From Coriobacteriia bacterium (GTDB taxonomy: Bacteria; Actinomycetota; Coriobacteriia; Anaerosomatales; PALSA-660): a DNA stretch of 64,000 nt. Every line of letters starts with the position of its first letter. The first letter of the stretch is position 1. Positions 8,768 to 17,467 of this stretch are shown one piece after another. The stretch is from contig JANYAK010000038.1 of assembly GCA_025361335.1 (NCBI GenBank), positions 1-64,000 of the forward strand, written 5' to 3'. The notes beneath the pieces were generated by a model. The model saw only the letters and a program-made list of their open reading frames with translations. It searched no databases and was not told the DNA's origin. The translations under genes and the position numbers were made by a program.

Positions 8768-10186
8768 CTACCGCCCGGCGGGCCCGGCCGCGCAGACCCG
8801 CGCCAGAGCGCCGACGACCTCGGCCTCCTCGGCCGTGGTGAGTGTCCGCGGGTCGATGAGGACCCGGTCGTCTTTGATGCGAGTCACGATCGCGGGCTCC
8901 CCAAGGCGCAGTCGCAGTTCGAGGTCGTTCGCGCTCATCGAGCGCGGAGCCAGCGCGACGACAGTGGTCGCGATGTCGGCCATCGGCATCGCGCCCCCGC
9001 CGGCGCGTGCCACGTCGGGCATCGCCACCGCGAGGTACGCGTCACCGCAGGCGCCGATGATGCGGTCGACGAGGAGGCGCGCCCGCACCGCGACCGCGTC
9101 ATTGGGGGTGGTCAGCATCCGCAGGGTCGGGATCTCGGCCAGCGCGCGCTCCGGGTCGAGGTAGAGCCGCAGCGTGGCTTCCAGCGCGGCGAGCGTCATC
9201 TTGTCCATTCGGAGCGCCCGCGCCAGGGGGTGCTTCTTCAGGCGCGCGATCACATGCGCTTTGCCCGCGAGGATGCCCGCCTGCGGGCCGCCGAGAAGCT
9301 TGTCGCCGCTCACCGAGACCAGATCCGCGCCGGCCTCGATGCTCGACCTGACCGTGGGCTCATCGGGCAGGCCGAAGGGTCTGAGGTCGAGCAGCACGCC
9401 GGACCCTTGGTCCTCGTAGACCGGGACGCCGTGGGCACGACCGATCCGGACCAGCTCCGACAGCGGGACCTCCTCCGTGAATCCGACGACACGGTAGTTC
9501 GACGAGTGGACCCTCAGGATCAGCCCCGTCCGCGACGTGATCGCCTGCTCGTAGTCGCTTGCGTGAGTCTTGTTGGTGGCGCCGACCTCCACCATCTTGG
9601 CGCCCGACTGTCGCATGACGTCCGGGATCCGGAAGGAGCCGCCGATCTCGACGAGCTGCCCGCGCGAGACGATCGCCTCCTTGCGAGACGCCAGTCCCGC
9701 GATCCCGAGCAGTACGGCGGCCGCATTGTTGTTCACGGCCATCGCGGCCTCGGCGCCGGTGACGTCGCGGATGAGTCGTTCGACGTGGCTGTGGCGGCTT
9801 CCGCGCTCCCCCGTCGCCACGTCGTACTCGAGCGTCGAGTAGTTGCCTCCGACCTCGAGTACGGCCCGGAGGGCGGAGTCCGCGAGCACGCTCCGCCCCA
9901 TGTTGGTGTGAACGATGATCCCGGTGGCGTTGACGACCCGGCGCAGGGATGGCCGCATCCGTGTCGCGACGAGTCCCGCTGCTGCCGCCGCCACGGTATC
10001 GGCGTCGAACTCGCACGCCTCGCCCGAGAGGATGCGCGAACGCAGGCCTTCGACGATATCGCGCACGGCATCGACGACGACGGCACGCGGCTGGGAGGAG
10101 GCGAGCTCCGTCAGATCGGGGCGGTTGAGCAGATCGTCGGTTCTGGGGAGCCGGCGAAGCAGAGGTCGGGTGTCCATGCGCGCCAT
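8768..10186 (-). CDS. selA: L-seryl-tRNA(Sec) selenium transferase SelA
   Basis: LPRTDDLLNRPDL...NATGIIVHTNMGRS...SVSGDKLLGGPQAGILAGK PLP-lysine motif. Confidence 0.96.
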   Translation of the reverse strand: MARMDTRPLLRRLPRTDDLLNRPDLTELASSQPRAVVVDAVRDIVEGLRSRILSGEACEFDADTVAAAAAGLVATRMRPSLRRVVNATGIIVHTNMGRSVLADSALRAVLEVGGNYSTLEYDVATGERGSRHSHVERLIRDVTGAEAAMAVNNNAAAVLLGIAGLASRKEAIVSRGQLVEIGGSFRIPDVMRQSGAKMVEVGATNKTHASDYEQAITSRTGLILRVHSSNYRVVGFTEEVPLSELVRIGRAHGVPVYEDQGSGVLLDLRPFGLPDEPTVRSSIEAGADLVSVSGDKLLGGPQAGILAGKAHVIARLKKHPLARALRMDKMTLAALEATLRLYLDPERALAEIPTLRMLTTPNDAVAVRARLLVDRIIGACGDAYLAVAMPDVARAGGGAMPMADIATTVVALAPRSMSANDLELRLRLGEPAIVTRIKDDRVLIDPRTLTTAEEAEVVGALARVCAAGPAGR

Positions 10187-10226
10187 TCTAGCCCAGCCAC
10201 CGAACCGATGCGGCGTCGAGGCGCGG

Positions 10227-10565
10227 TCAGGCGACCGTCACGACGTCCGAGTCGCCGGACAGCGCTTCGACCGAGCCGATCATGTCGCCCACCTCGCCCA
10301 CCGCGAGCTCGTCTTTGAGCCCCAGGAAGTCGAGGCATGTGCCGCATGCTCTGACCCTCACGCCCTTCTCGGACAGAAGTCGCAGGTCGTCGAGCGAGGC
10401 CGACCCCTCGCAGGCCAGGCGAACGCCGCCGTTCATGAACAGGATGCGGCCAGGTGGGGTCGCGGAGCGCGCGAGCGCGTAGAGGAAGGCGCGCATGAGC
10501 GTACGCCCGAGCTCCTCGTCTCCAGAGCCGATCCGGTCGGTGACGATCCAGAACGTCTTGGCCAT
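10227..10565 (-). CDS. YedF-like selenium metabolism protein (DsrE-like domain only)
   Basis: GVRVRACGTCLDFLGLKDELAVGEVGDM signature; within the sel cluster; no N-terminal TusA/SirA domain. Confidence 0.82.
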   Translation of the reverse strand: MAKTFWIVTDRIGSGDEELGRTLMRAFLYALARSATPPGRILFMNGGVRLACEGSASLDDLRLLSEKGVRVRACGTCLDFLGLKDELAVGEVGDMIGSVEALSGDSDVVTVA

Positions 10566-10611
10566 TTCTGCGTGGATCCTCTCACTGCGCGCCGCACCCT
10601 CGCGGATGCGC

Positions 10612-11643
10612 CTAGTCGACCGTGATGGTGCCGGCCGGCCCTTCCGTCACGCTGCCGATGATCGCCGCCCCGGCGCCGCGCGCGGTGAGCGCCGCGACCA
10701 GCGGGCCGGTCAGCTCGGGGGACACGGACATGAGCAGGCCTCCACTCGTCTGGGGATCGCACATGATCCGCCAGCCGACATCGTCTCCGCCGCGCCACGC
10801 CGTGAACGGCCGGACGTACTCGATCACATCGGCCGTGCGCCCGGGTACGACGCCCGCGAGGGCATGCTCGCGGACGCGATCGAACACGGGCACGGCCGCC
10901 GAGTCGAGTCGAGCCGCGCAGTCGCTGCCGGTCAGCATCTCGTGGAGGTGCCCCAGCAGGCCGAACCCGGTCACGTCGGTACACGCGTGGACGCCCACCT
11001 CGACCATGGCCTCCGATGCCCCGCGGTTCAGTGCGGCCATCGACTCGATGACCTCTCTCGCGGTGTCCTCCGTCTCGAGGCCCCGCTTGAGGGCCGTCCC
11101 CATGACGCCGGTGCCGATCGGCTTCGTCAGCACGAGCGCGTCACCCGGCACGGCGCCCACATTGCGCACCACCTTCGACGGGTGGACGGTCCCCATGACC
11201 GACAGGCCGAACTTGGGCTCGTCGTCGTCGATCGTGTGCCCGCCCACGACGACGGCTCCCGCGGCGCGCACCACATCGGCCCCCCCGCGCAGCACTTCCA
11301 CGACGATCCCGGGGTCCAGCGAACACGGGAAGGCCAAGAGGTTCATGGCCGTCAGAGGACGCCCGCCCATGGCGTACACGTCCGACAGCGCGTTCGCGGC
11401 GGTGATCCGACCGAAATCGTAGGGGTCGTCCACGATCGGCGTGAAGAAGTCGACGGTCAGCAGCAGCGCCGTCTCATCGTCCAGCGCGTACACCGCCGCA
11501 TCATCCGACGTCTCGAACCCGACCAGCACCCGGTCCGACACTCCGGGGACGAGCTTATCCAGGATCGCCTGCAGGTCCGCCGGACCGTACTTGGCGGCTC
11601 AACCAGCCTTGCTGGACATCTTCGTGAGTCGGACGGGATCCAC
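10612..11643 (-). CDS. selD: Selenide, water dikinase SelD, itself a selenoprotein (in-frame UGA read as Sec)
   Basis: ORF track starts at 11541, but upstream in the same frame: GTG GAT CCC GTC CGA CTC ACG AAG ATG TCC AGC AAG GCT GGT TGA GCC GCC AAG TAC GGT CCG GCG GAC CTG..., i.e. (M)DPVRLTKMSSKAG-U-AAKYGPADLQAILDKLVPGVSDRVLVGFETSDDAAVY. UGA at 11601-11599 falls at the SelD catalytic Cys/Sec. GGAG upstream of GTG 11643. Confidence 0.92.
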
Positions 11644-11789
11644 GACGCTCCGATCATGCTCTCCGGCGGGATGAGCGCCAACCCGGTGTGCGAACAGCTG
11701 CATGCATAAGCATACATGATGATTCCATCAGGCGACATTCTTGATCGCGTTTCCCGGCGCCGGCGGAGCTTCGACCTCCGCTGCCGGCG

Positions 11790-13160
11790 CTAGAACCCGA
11801 GTGCCAGGTCCGCATCGTCCGGGAACGGCAGCACAGGCCGAGAGAACAGGAATCCCTGGCCGTACGCGACGCCGATCTCGCGCAGCGCGGCCAGCTCGGC
11901 CTCGGTCTCTATTCCCTCCGCGACCAGCTTTACGTCCATGCGCTCCGCGAACATGACGAGGCTATGCATGAGTTCGCGCCGCACATCGTCGCTGTCGACA
12001 CCACGCACGAGCGAGATGTCGATCTTGAGCCATTCGGGTCGGACCTCCGCGAGCACCTGCAGGGAACCGAAGCCCGCCCCGGCGTCATCGACCGCGACCG
12101 AGAATCCCAGTGCGCGCAGGTACTCGAGCGTCGAACGGAAAGTCGGGAAATCGATGATGGCAGTACGTTCCGTGATCTCCAGCACGATCCGATCGGGCGT
12201 GATGGAGGCGTCGGCCAGGATGGAGGTGAACATCGCGTCTCGCAGCTCAGGGTCGCCGATCGATTCGGGCTCGATGTTGAGGAACATCAGCCTATCCGGC
12301 TGAAGGGCGGTCGCTGTCTGGATCGCCTGCTTGCGGCACAGCCGCTCGAGCTGCATGACCAGGTCCGAGTCGTACGCCACCTTGAACAACTTGTCCGGGC
12401 GCTCGAACTCCCCGCCCTCCGGTCCGCGGGAGAGGGCTTCGTAGCCGATGACGCTCATATCGTCCAACTTGATCACCGGGTGAACGAGCGTACGGATCTC
12501 GCCGCGCTCGATGATCTCCGCGAGCCGCGCCTTCCGCTCGAGGGCGTCCTTCTCCTCCCGCGTCGAGGACTCGGCCAGAGCGGACTCAAGAGCCTCGTGC
12601 AGCAAGCGCTCGAGACGCATCTTGGGGTCGGCTTTGATGACGGCGGATCCGACGTAGCAGCCGAACTTGCGGTACAGGTTCGCCGGGATGGTGGCCTCGA
12701 GGTCTGCTGCCACGCTCGCTTCGACGCGCCGGGCGAGCTTGGCCAGCGCGCCTTGCTCCATGTGGAGGGTGTTTCGCGGGGGCGAGAGCACGATCACGAA
12801 CGAATTGCCCGAGATCATCAGCTCGGCGACGATGTCCGAATCGCGCAGGTACGAGCCCGTGATGTTCTCGAGGGCCTGCGACACCTCGCGCATGACCTCG
12901 TCGAACACCTTCCAGCCGTAGATCTCCTCGATCTTGCTGTAGCGGACTACGTTGAGGCACAGCAGCGCCACCTCGCCGCGCTCGGCGAGCAGAGCGCGGA
13001 TGCGAGGGAACAGCAGCGGCGTTGTGGGCAGCCCGGTGACCGAATCGAAGAGGAGCTTGCGAAGCTCGGGATGGGTCTCGATGGCGTCGGACAACTCGAG
13101 CCACGACTCGAGCAGGTAGTCGCGAGCGGCCTTCCGGGTCCGATCCATCAGCACCCCCAC
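11790..13160 (-). CDS. EAL-domain c-di-GMP phosphodiesterase with degenerate GGDEF-like N-terminal domain
   Basis: GYEALSRG, FLNIEPES, LEITERT, DDAGAGFGS, LKIDISLVRG, AEGIE motifs kept; GGDEF position reads SGNSF. Confidence 0.85.
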   Translation of the reverse strand: MGVLMDRTRKAARDYLLESWLELSDAIETHPELRKLLFDSVTGLPTTPLLFPRIRALLAERGEVALLCLNVVRYSKIEEIYGWKVFDEVMREVSQALENITGSYLRDSDIVAELMISGNSFVIVLSPPRNTLHMEQGALAKLARRVEASVAADLEATIPANLYRKFGCYVGSAVIKADPKMRLERLLHEALESALAESSTREEKDALERKARLAEIIERGEIRTLVHPVIKLDDMSVIGYEALSRGPEGGEFERPDKLFKVAYDSDLVMQLERLCRKQAIQTATALQPDRLMFLNIEPESIGDPELRDAMFTSILADASITPDRIVLEITERTAIIDFPTFRSTLEYLRALGFSVAVDDAGAGFGSLQVLAEVRPEWLKIDISLVRGVDSDDVRRELMHSLVMFAERMDVKLVAEGIETEAELAALREIGVAYGQGFLFSRPVLPFPDDADLALGF

Positions 13161-13304
13161 ACTCGCGGTTCGAACCGGCCGCCGCCCCCCGGGGCGGCTC
13201 CGGAGTGTCGACTCCAGACTCTGGGTCGAATGGTAGCACCGCCGACGAGCGAGTGACGTGACCTGCGTCTCACCTCGCTCGCGACCTCCCGGCGCACACG
13301 CCCG

Positions 13305-15338
13305 TCACGCCCACTTCAGGCGCAGGGCCGACGAGCCGTTCGGGGAGAGAGGCACCCCGAAGGTGCCCCCGCCCACGGTGACCGGGGCGCCGCCGCGCAC
13401 GTCGGCGACCGATGCGACGACGCGTTCGGATGTCAGGCCGGCCGTGACTCGATCGGGCGAATGGTTGAGCAGAAGCAGGATGTCGTCGTCGGCGCCGCTG
13501 AACAGACAGATCTCCACCACGGGAGCGTCGCATACCAGCGGAAGCGCGGCGCCGGCCGTGCGGGCGACGTGGCCATACACCGTGCGGAGCAGGGCTGTCA
13601 CCGCCGCTGGCGCCGCCCACGCGTCACCCTGGGCGAGCGCGCGCTCGATCGGGATGGCGAAGTAGACGGCCCTGCCTGAGCCGAAGGCATGCTGCGTCAG
13701 CAGCGGACTCCCCTTCTCGTCGGTGGCCACAACGGTCGCTGAGCCTCCCCCGAGGAGAGCGAAGTGCGCTACGGCAAGCGGAGCGTCGAACGAGCGCAGG
13801 GCGCCGAGAGCATCTTGCTGGGCGACACGACACGAGAGGTCCGCGCGAGGTCCATGGTCACCCAGGAATTCGACTCCGAAGATCTCTCGCAGCGCCGGGT
13901 CGGCGTCTCCGCCCCCGTAGGACGCGATGACCGCGCCCCCTCCCCCGACGAACTCCGAAAGCTCGCTCCATGTGCCGCGCAGCAGCTTCCCCACGCTCGG
14001 CACGATGAGAACACTGAACTCGCCCAGGAGGTCTCCCTCCCGCACTATCTCCACGGGCAGGTGGGACTCCTTGGCGGCGATGTACGCAGCCAGGCAGGCC
14101 CGAGGCCCGTACAGGCCCGCCAGCGACGGGAGCTGCTCGTAGCGTTCGGTCGGGATGAGCACAGCGACACGTTCCGGCTGGGGTGAGTACCTGTGGAGGT
14201 CGACCCGCGCGGCCACCCGGGCGAAGCGGGTGACCTCGTCGAGCGACGGCTTCGGCGTTCCGTCGATGTCCGCGACGCCGACCAGCACTTCGTACGGGTC
14301 GCGGAAGTACGGCTCGCGCCGTTCGGTCGAGACGTCCCGCCACCGGCGCAGAACCACGCCGGAGCCACGGTTCATGAGCGAACCGTAGAGGACGGTGCGA
14401 AGGTAGCCGGCCTCCTGGGCGGCGCTGTGGTCGAGCGACGCGACGCCGGCTCCGTCCACCAGGACAGGCATATCGCGACGCGCGCTTCTCAGGAGGAACG
14501 AGTCGAGATACGTCGCGGGGCCCGACGAGATCGGCCCCTCGGCGGCGTAGGCCGAGTAGGGGGCCGTGGTGTGGCTGATCGCGAGCTCGGACTCGTCGAT
14601 GACGTTGCGGGCGTCCACGCCCGTCGCGCGCATGAAGGTCTCGGGATCGATGCCCAGCAGGATCGGCCGGTCGGGGTCGACGTCCCGCACCGCCTCACGC
14701 AACGTCGCCGCCCAAGCCGCGAGGTCGGAAGCGCTGGCGAAGCCGGCGCAGAACGCCTCGTTCGCCAGGTCCCACGCAAAGATCGCATTCTCCGCGCGAT
14801 GCAGCGACACGATCCGCTGGACCAGAGAGACCTCCCGCTGGATGAGGTACGGGTCGGTCCTCGGGTCCCGGCGCTTGCCCCACGTGACCTCCGTCAGCTC
14901 GGCGAGCCGGTCGTCGGCGAAGAAGCACACGATGAGCTGCAGCCCGTTCTCGCGAGCCGCCGTGACCAGCCGCTGCAGCCGCTGAGCGGCGTCATCGTCG
15001 TAGTTGCCGACCTGCCGCTCGAACAGCTTCCAGGAGATGAAGACGCGCACCAGGGTCAGGCGTGCCGCCGCGAAGGCGCCGAAGTCCGTCTCGATATTTC
15101 CGCCGTACCAGTCGGAGAACGAAGAGATCTCGTCGTCGATGGGCCAGTAATCGATCCCTAGCGGGAAGGTGGCCGAGCGCCTGGGCGCCGGGGCCGGGAC
15201 GGCCGTCGGCTCCGCGGGATCGTCGGCCGATCCGGGAACCGGCCCGCTGCCCTCGGCGGCGTCGCTCGACTCGTCCGCGCGGACCGCGTCCGGGTCGAGC
15301 GGAACCGCGGAGCGCGTCCTTCGCCTTCTGGGCGTCAC
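13305..15338 (-). CDS. Glycoside-hydrolase-like TIM-barrel protein (GH5-like N-half, beta-galactosidase trimerisation-like middle)
   Basis: FPLGIDYWPIDDEISSFSDWYGGNIETDFGAFAAARLTLVRVFISWKLFE...FAWDLANEAFC; C-terminal VAVLIPTERYEQLPSLAG...LPVEIVREGDLLGEFSVLIVPSV. Confidence 0.7.
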   Translation of the reverse strand: MTPRRRRTRSAVPLDPDAVRADESSDAAEGSGPVPGSADDPAEPTAVPAPAPRRSATFPLGIDYWPIDDEISSFSDWYGGNIETDFGAFAAARLTLVRVFISWKLFERQVGNYDDDAAQRLQRLVTAARENGLQLIVCFFADDRLAELTEVTWGKRRDPRTDPYLIQREVSLVQRIVSLHRAENAIFAWDLANEAFCAGFASASDLAAWAATLREAVRDVDPDRPILLGIDPETFMRATGVDARNVIDESELAISHTTAPYSAYAAEGPISSGPATYLDSFLLRSARRDMPVLVDGAGVASLDHSAAQEAGYLRTVLYGSLMNRGSGVVLRRWRDVSTERREPYFRDPYEVLVGVADIDGTPKPSLDEVTRFARVAARVDLHRYSPQPERVAVLIPTERYEQLPSLAGLYGPRACLAAYIAAKESHLPVEIVREGDLLGEFSVLIVPSVGKLLRGTWSELSEFVGGGGAVIASYGGGDADPALREIFGVEFLGDHGPRADLSCRVAQQDALGALRSFDAPLAVAHFALLGGGSATVVATDEKGSPLLTQHAFGSGRAVYFAIPIERALAQGDAWAAPAAVTALLRTVYGHVARTAGAALPLVCDAPVVEICLFSGADDDILLLLNHSPDRVTAGLTSERVVASVADVRGGAPVTVGGGTFGVPLSPNGSSALRLKWA

Positions 15339-16504
15339 CCCGGTTCACCTCCTCGCCTGTAGGCGTCCCACAGTGTCCAGAACAGGTTCTGGCGCTTCGT
15401 GTCGTAGTAGGCCGCGCGGCGGACTTCCCAGTCGGCTTCCGCGTGCCGGCCTTCGGTCAGCAGGGTGGCCGCCAGCCCGAAGCGCGCGCGAACGCACGCG
15501 GGGTCGAGCGCGACCGCCGTGCGATACGACTTCATCGCCTCGGTGAACCGCTGAAGGCCCATGAGCGATTCGGCGAGAAGGACGTGCGGCATGGGGTGCG
15601 CGGGCACGGACACCGCCAGGGCCGACAAGACGCGCGCGGCGTGACCGCCGAGCCCGGGATGCTTGGCGTACGCGACACCGAGCACGTAGACGGCCGCGAT
15701 GCAGTCCTTCGAGAGCGTCAGCGCGCGCAGCGCCACGGCCATGGCCTCGTTCACGGCCTCCTGCTTGAGATACATGTAGCCGGCGAGCGCCAGGGCGTCG
15801 GGGTCGGCCGGGTCCGACTCCAGGACAGCACTGAGGAGGTCCTGCGCGCCGAAGTAGTCCTCGGCGCGAGCCAGCACCCCGGCGGCCTCGAGAAGGGCGC
15901 CCCGCTCGTCGGGGACGGCGTCCGGATCCGGCAGCACATCGGGCACGGGGCCGATCCCCGCGATGGCGAAGAAGAGGTCGTCCTGGCTCGGGTCGAGTTC
16001 GCCGGCCTTGCGGAACGTGGGCAGGGCCGTGGGGACACCTTCCCGCTTGAGGGCCGCCACCGCCATGTTGTACATGGCGCGCGGATGCTTCGGGTCGATC
16101 GCGAGAGCGGCCTTCCATGCGTCGACCGCCTCTTCGTCGAACGAGGCGGCCGCGAATGCCTCTCCGAGTTGGACGCGGGCCGTGACCAGGTCCTCCGCGA
16201 CCTCGGCCAGCTCATGCCAGACCAGGATCGACTGGTCCCACATCCCCCCGCGCCGATCGTACGCCAAGCCGAGGTCGAGGTACGCGGGCGCGCAATCCGG
16301 ATCCAACTCGATGGCTTTGGTGGCCGCGGCCGCCGCCTCGTCGTAGAAGTCGCCGGCCAACATCAGCTCGGCGAGCAACGCGTGGACGCCGGGCTGTGCG
16401 GGATCCTCGCCGAGTGCCGCGTAGCACGCCGCTACCGCCGGCCCGACCTGACCCCTGCGCGCGAGGGTCTCCGCCAGGATCGCGTCGTGGGAGCCCGCGC
16501 GCAT
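15335..16504 (-). CDS. TPR-repeat protein
   Basis: ATG at 16504 (MRAGSHDAILAETLARRGQVGPAVAACYAALGEDPAQPGVHALLAEL...); tandem 34-aa helical repeats. The ORF-track start at 17011 is an over-extension. Confidence 0.8.
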   Translation of the reverse strand: MRAGSHDAILAETLARRGQVGPAVAACYAALGEDPAQPGVHALLAELMLAGDFYDEAAAAATKAIELDPDCAPAYLDLGLAYDRRGGMWDQSILVWHELAEVAEDLVTARVQLGEAFAAASFDEEAVDAWKAALAIDPKHPRAMYNMAVAALKREGVPTALPTFRKAGELDPSQDDLFFAIAGIGPVPDVLPDPDAVPDERGALLEAAGVLARAEDYFGAQDLLSAVLESDPADPDALALAGYMYLKQEAVNEAMAVALRALTLSKDCIAAVYVLGVAYAKHPGLGGHAARVLSALAVSVPAHPMPHVLLAESLMGLQRFTEAMKSYRTAVALDPACVRARFGLAATLLTEGRHAEADWEVRRAAYYDTKRQNLFWTLWDAYRRGGEPG

Positions 16505-17169
16505 CACGTCGGCCCGCCGGCCGACGTGAGCCGATCCGCGGCGACCTTCGCGACGAGGTGCACCGCGCTCTCCGCGCCGCGCAGCACGCCATTGGCTCCC
16601 GCCTGCTTCGCTATGCGCACGTCGGCCTGAAACGGTCCTCCGGAGACGAGCAGCACGACGTCGTCTCGTCCCGCACCGCCGAGCATGTCTCGCACCCGCC
16701 CGACCGAGCGCGCGGTCTGCAGTATCTCGGCGCACACGATGACGATCTTGGCGCCGGTCTCGTCCACCTTCTCCAAGAAATCGGCGGGGCGGACATCGAC
16801 CCCGAGATCGATGACGCGATCGCCGGCGCCTCTCAGCGCCGCGACGATGATGTTCTTCATCACGGCATGGCGGTCCTTGTGCATGCACCCGATGATGACC
16901 GTCACGCCTGTGTCGAGCACGGCGGACGGTGGGGTCACGAACGAGGTGATCTGCTCGGCGACCACCGCGGCCTGGGTGAATGCGATCTCGTCGACGTCGT
17001 CGCACGCCCACGCGGCGCCGAGGAAGGCTAGGGCGGGCGCGAACAGTGCATCGAAGATCTGGTCCTGTGTCGTCCCGGTAGCCCGGACACCCTCGACCAC
17101 TTTGATGGCGCTCGCGGGGTCCTGGTGGACGAAGGCCTGATAAAGGCGCAGAGGTGCGTCGTCACTCAT
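16504..17169 (-). CDS. B12-binding corrinoid-protein-like
   Basis: Helical cap (TQDQIFDALFAPALAFLGAAWACDDVDEIAFTQAAVVAEQI) plus Rossmann-like domain (GVTVIIGCMHKDRHAVMKNIIVAALRGAGDRVIDLGVDVRPADFLEKV). Confidence 0.78.
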   Translation of the reverse strand: MSDDAPLRLYQAFVHQDPASAIKVVEGVRATGTTQDQIFDALFAPALAFLGAAWACDDVDEIAFTQAAVVAEQITSFVTPPSAVLDTGVTVIIGCMHKDRHAVMKNIIVAALRGAGDRVIDLGVDVRPADFLEKVDETGAKIVIVCAEILQTARSVGRVRDMLGGAGRDDVVLLVSGGPFQADVRIAKQAGANGVLRGAESAVHLVAKVAADRLTSAGGPT

Positions 17170-17359
17170 GCTCTGCTCAAGACCTCCTCCCAGGCGTCAA
17201 GGGCGCATCGGGCCCGGTCGGGGCGCCATCGCGCGCGCGGACCGCACGCCGAGAGTATCGCACAGCCCAGTGTCCGCGAGACGCGCATCCCCGCGGGCCC
17301 GAGAACGGGTCCGCTGCCGCTCTCGCCAGCCGACGGGCGAGCGCACAGCCGGTCCCCGG

Positions 17360-17436
17360 TGGTGGCCCCCCTGGGATTCGAACCCAGACTGGCCCGGGTT
17401 TAAGCCGGTTCCCTCTGCCGATTGGGGTAGGGGGCC
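17360..17436 (-). tRNA. Atypical tRNA, anticodon UAA (formally Leu, UUA codon), short variable loop, CCA encoded
   Basis: Reverse complement GGCCCCCTACCCCAATCGGCAGAGGGAACCGGCTTAAACCCGGGCCAGTCTGGGTTCGAATCCCAGGGGGGCCACCA: perfect 7-bp acceptor, perfect T-stem CTGGG/CCCAG with TTCGAAT loop, anticodon loop CTTAAAC; imperfect D-stem; ~5-nt variable loop. Confidence 0.75.
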
Positions 17437-17467
17437 GACCGGGTCGGCAGCGGCGGACTTGACGGCG

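Noticed and set aside
6995-10318. 1107-aa plus-strand ORF
   Set aside because: Antisense to selB/selA; compositionally Arg/Asp/His/Gly-rich with no domain signal; high-GC shadow ORF.
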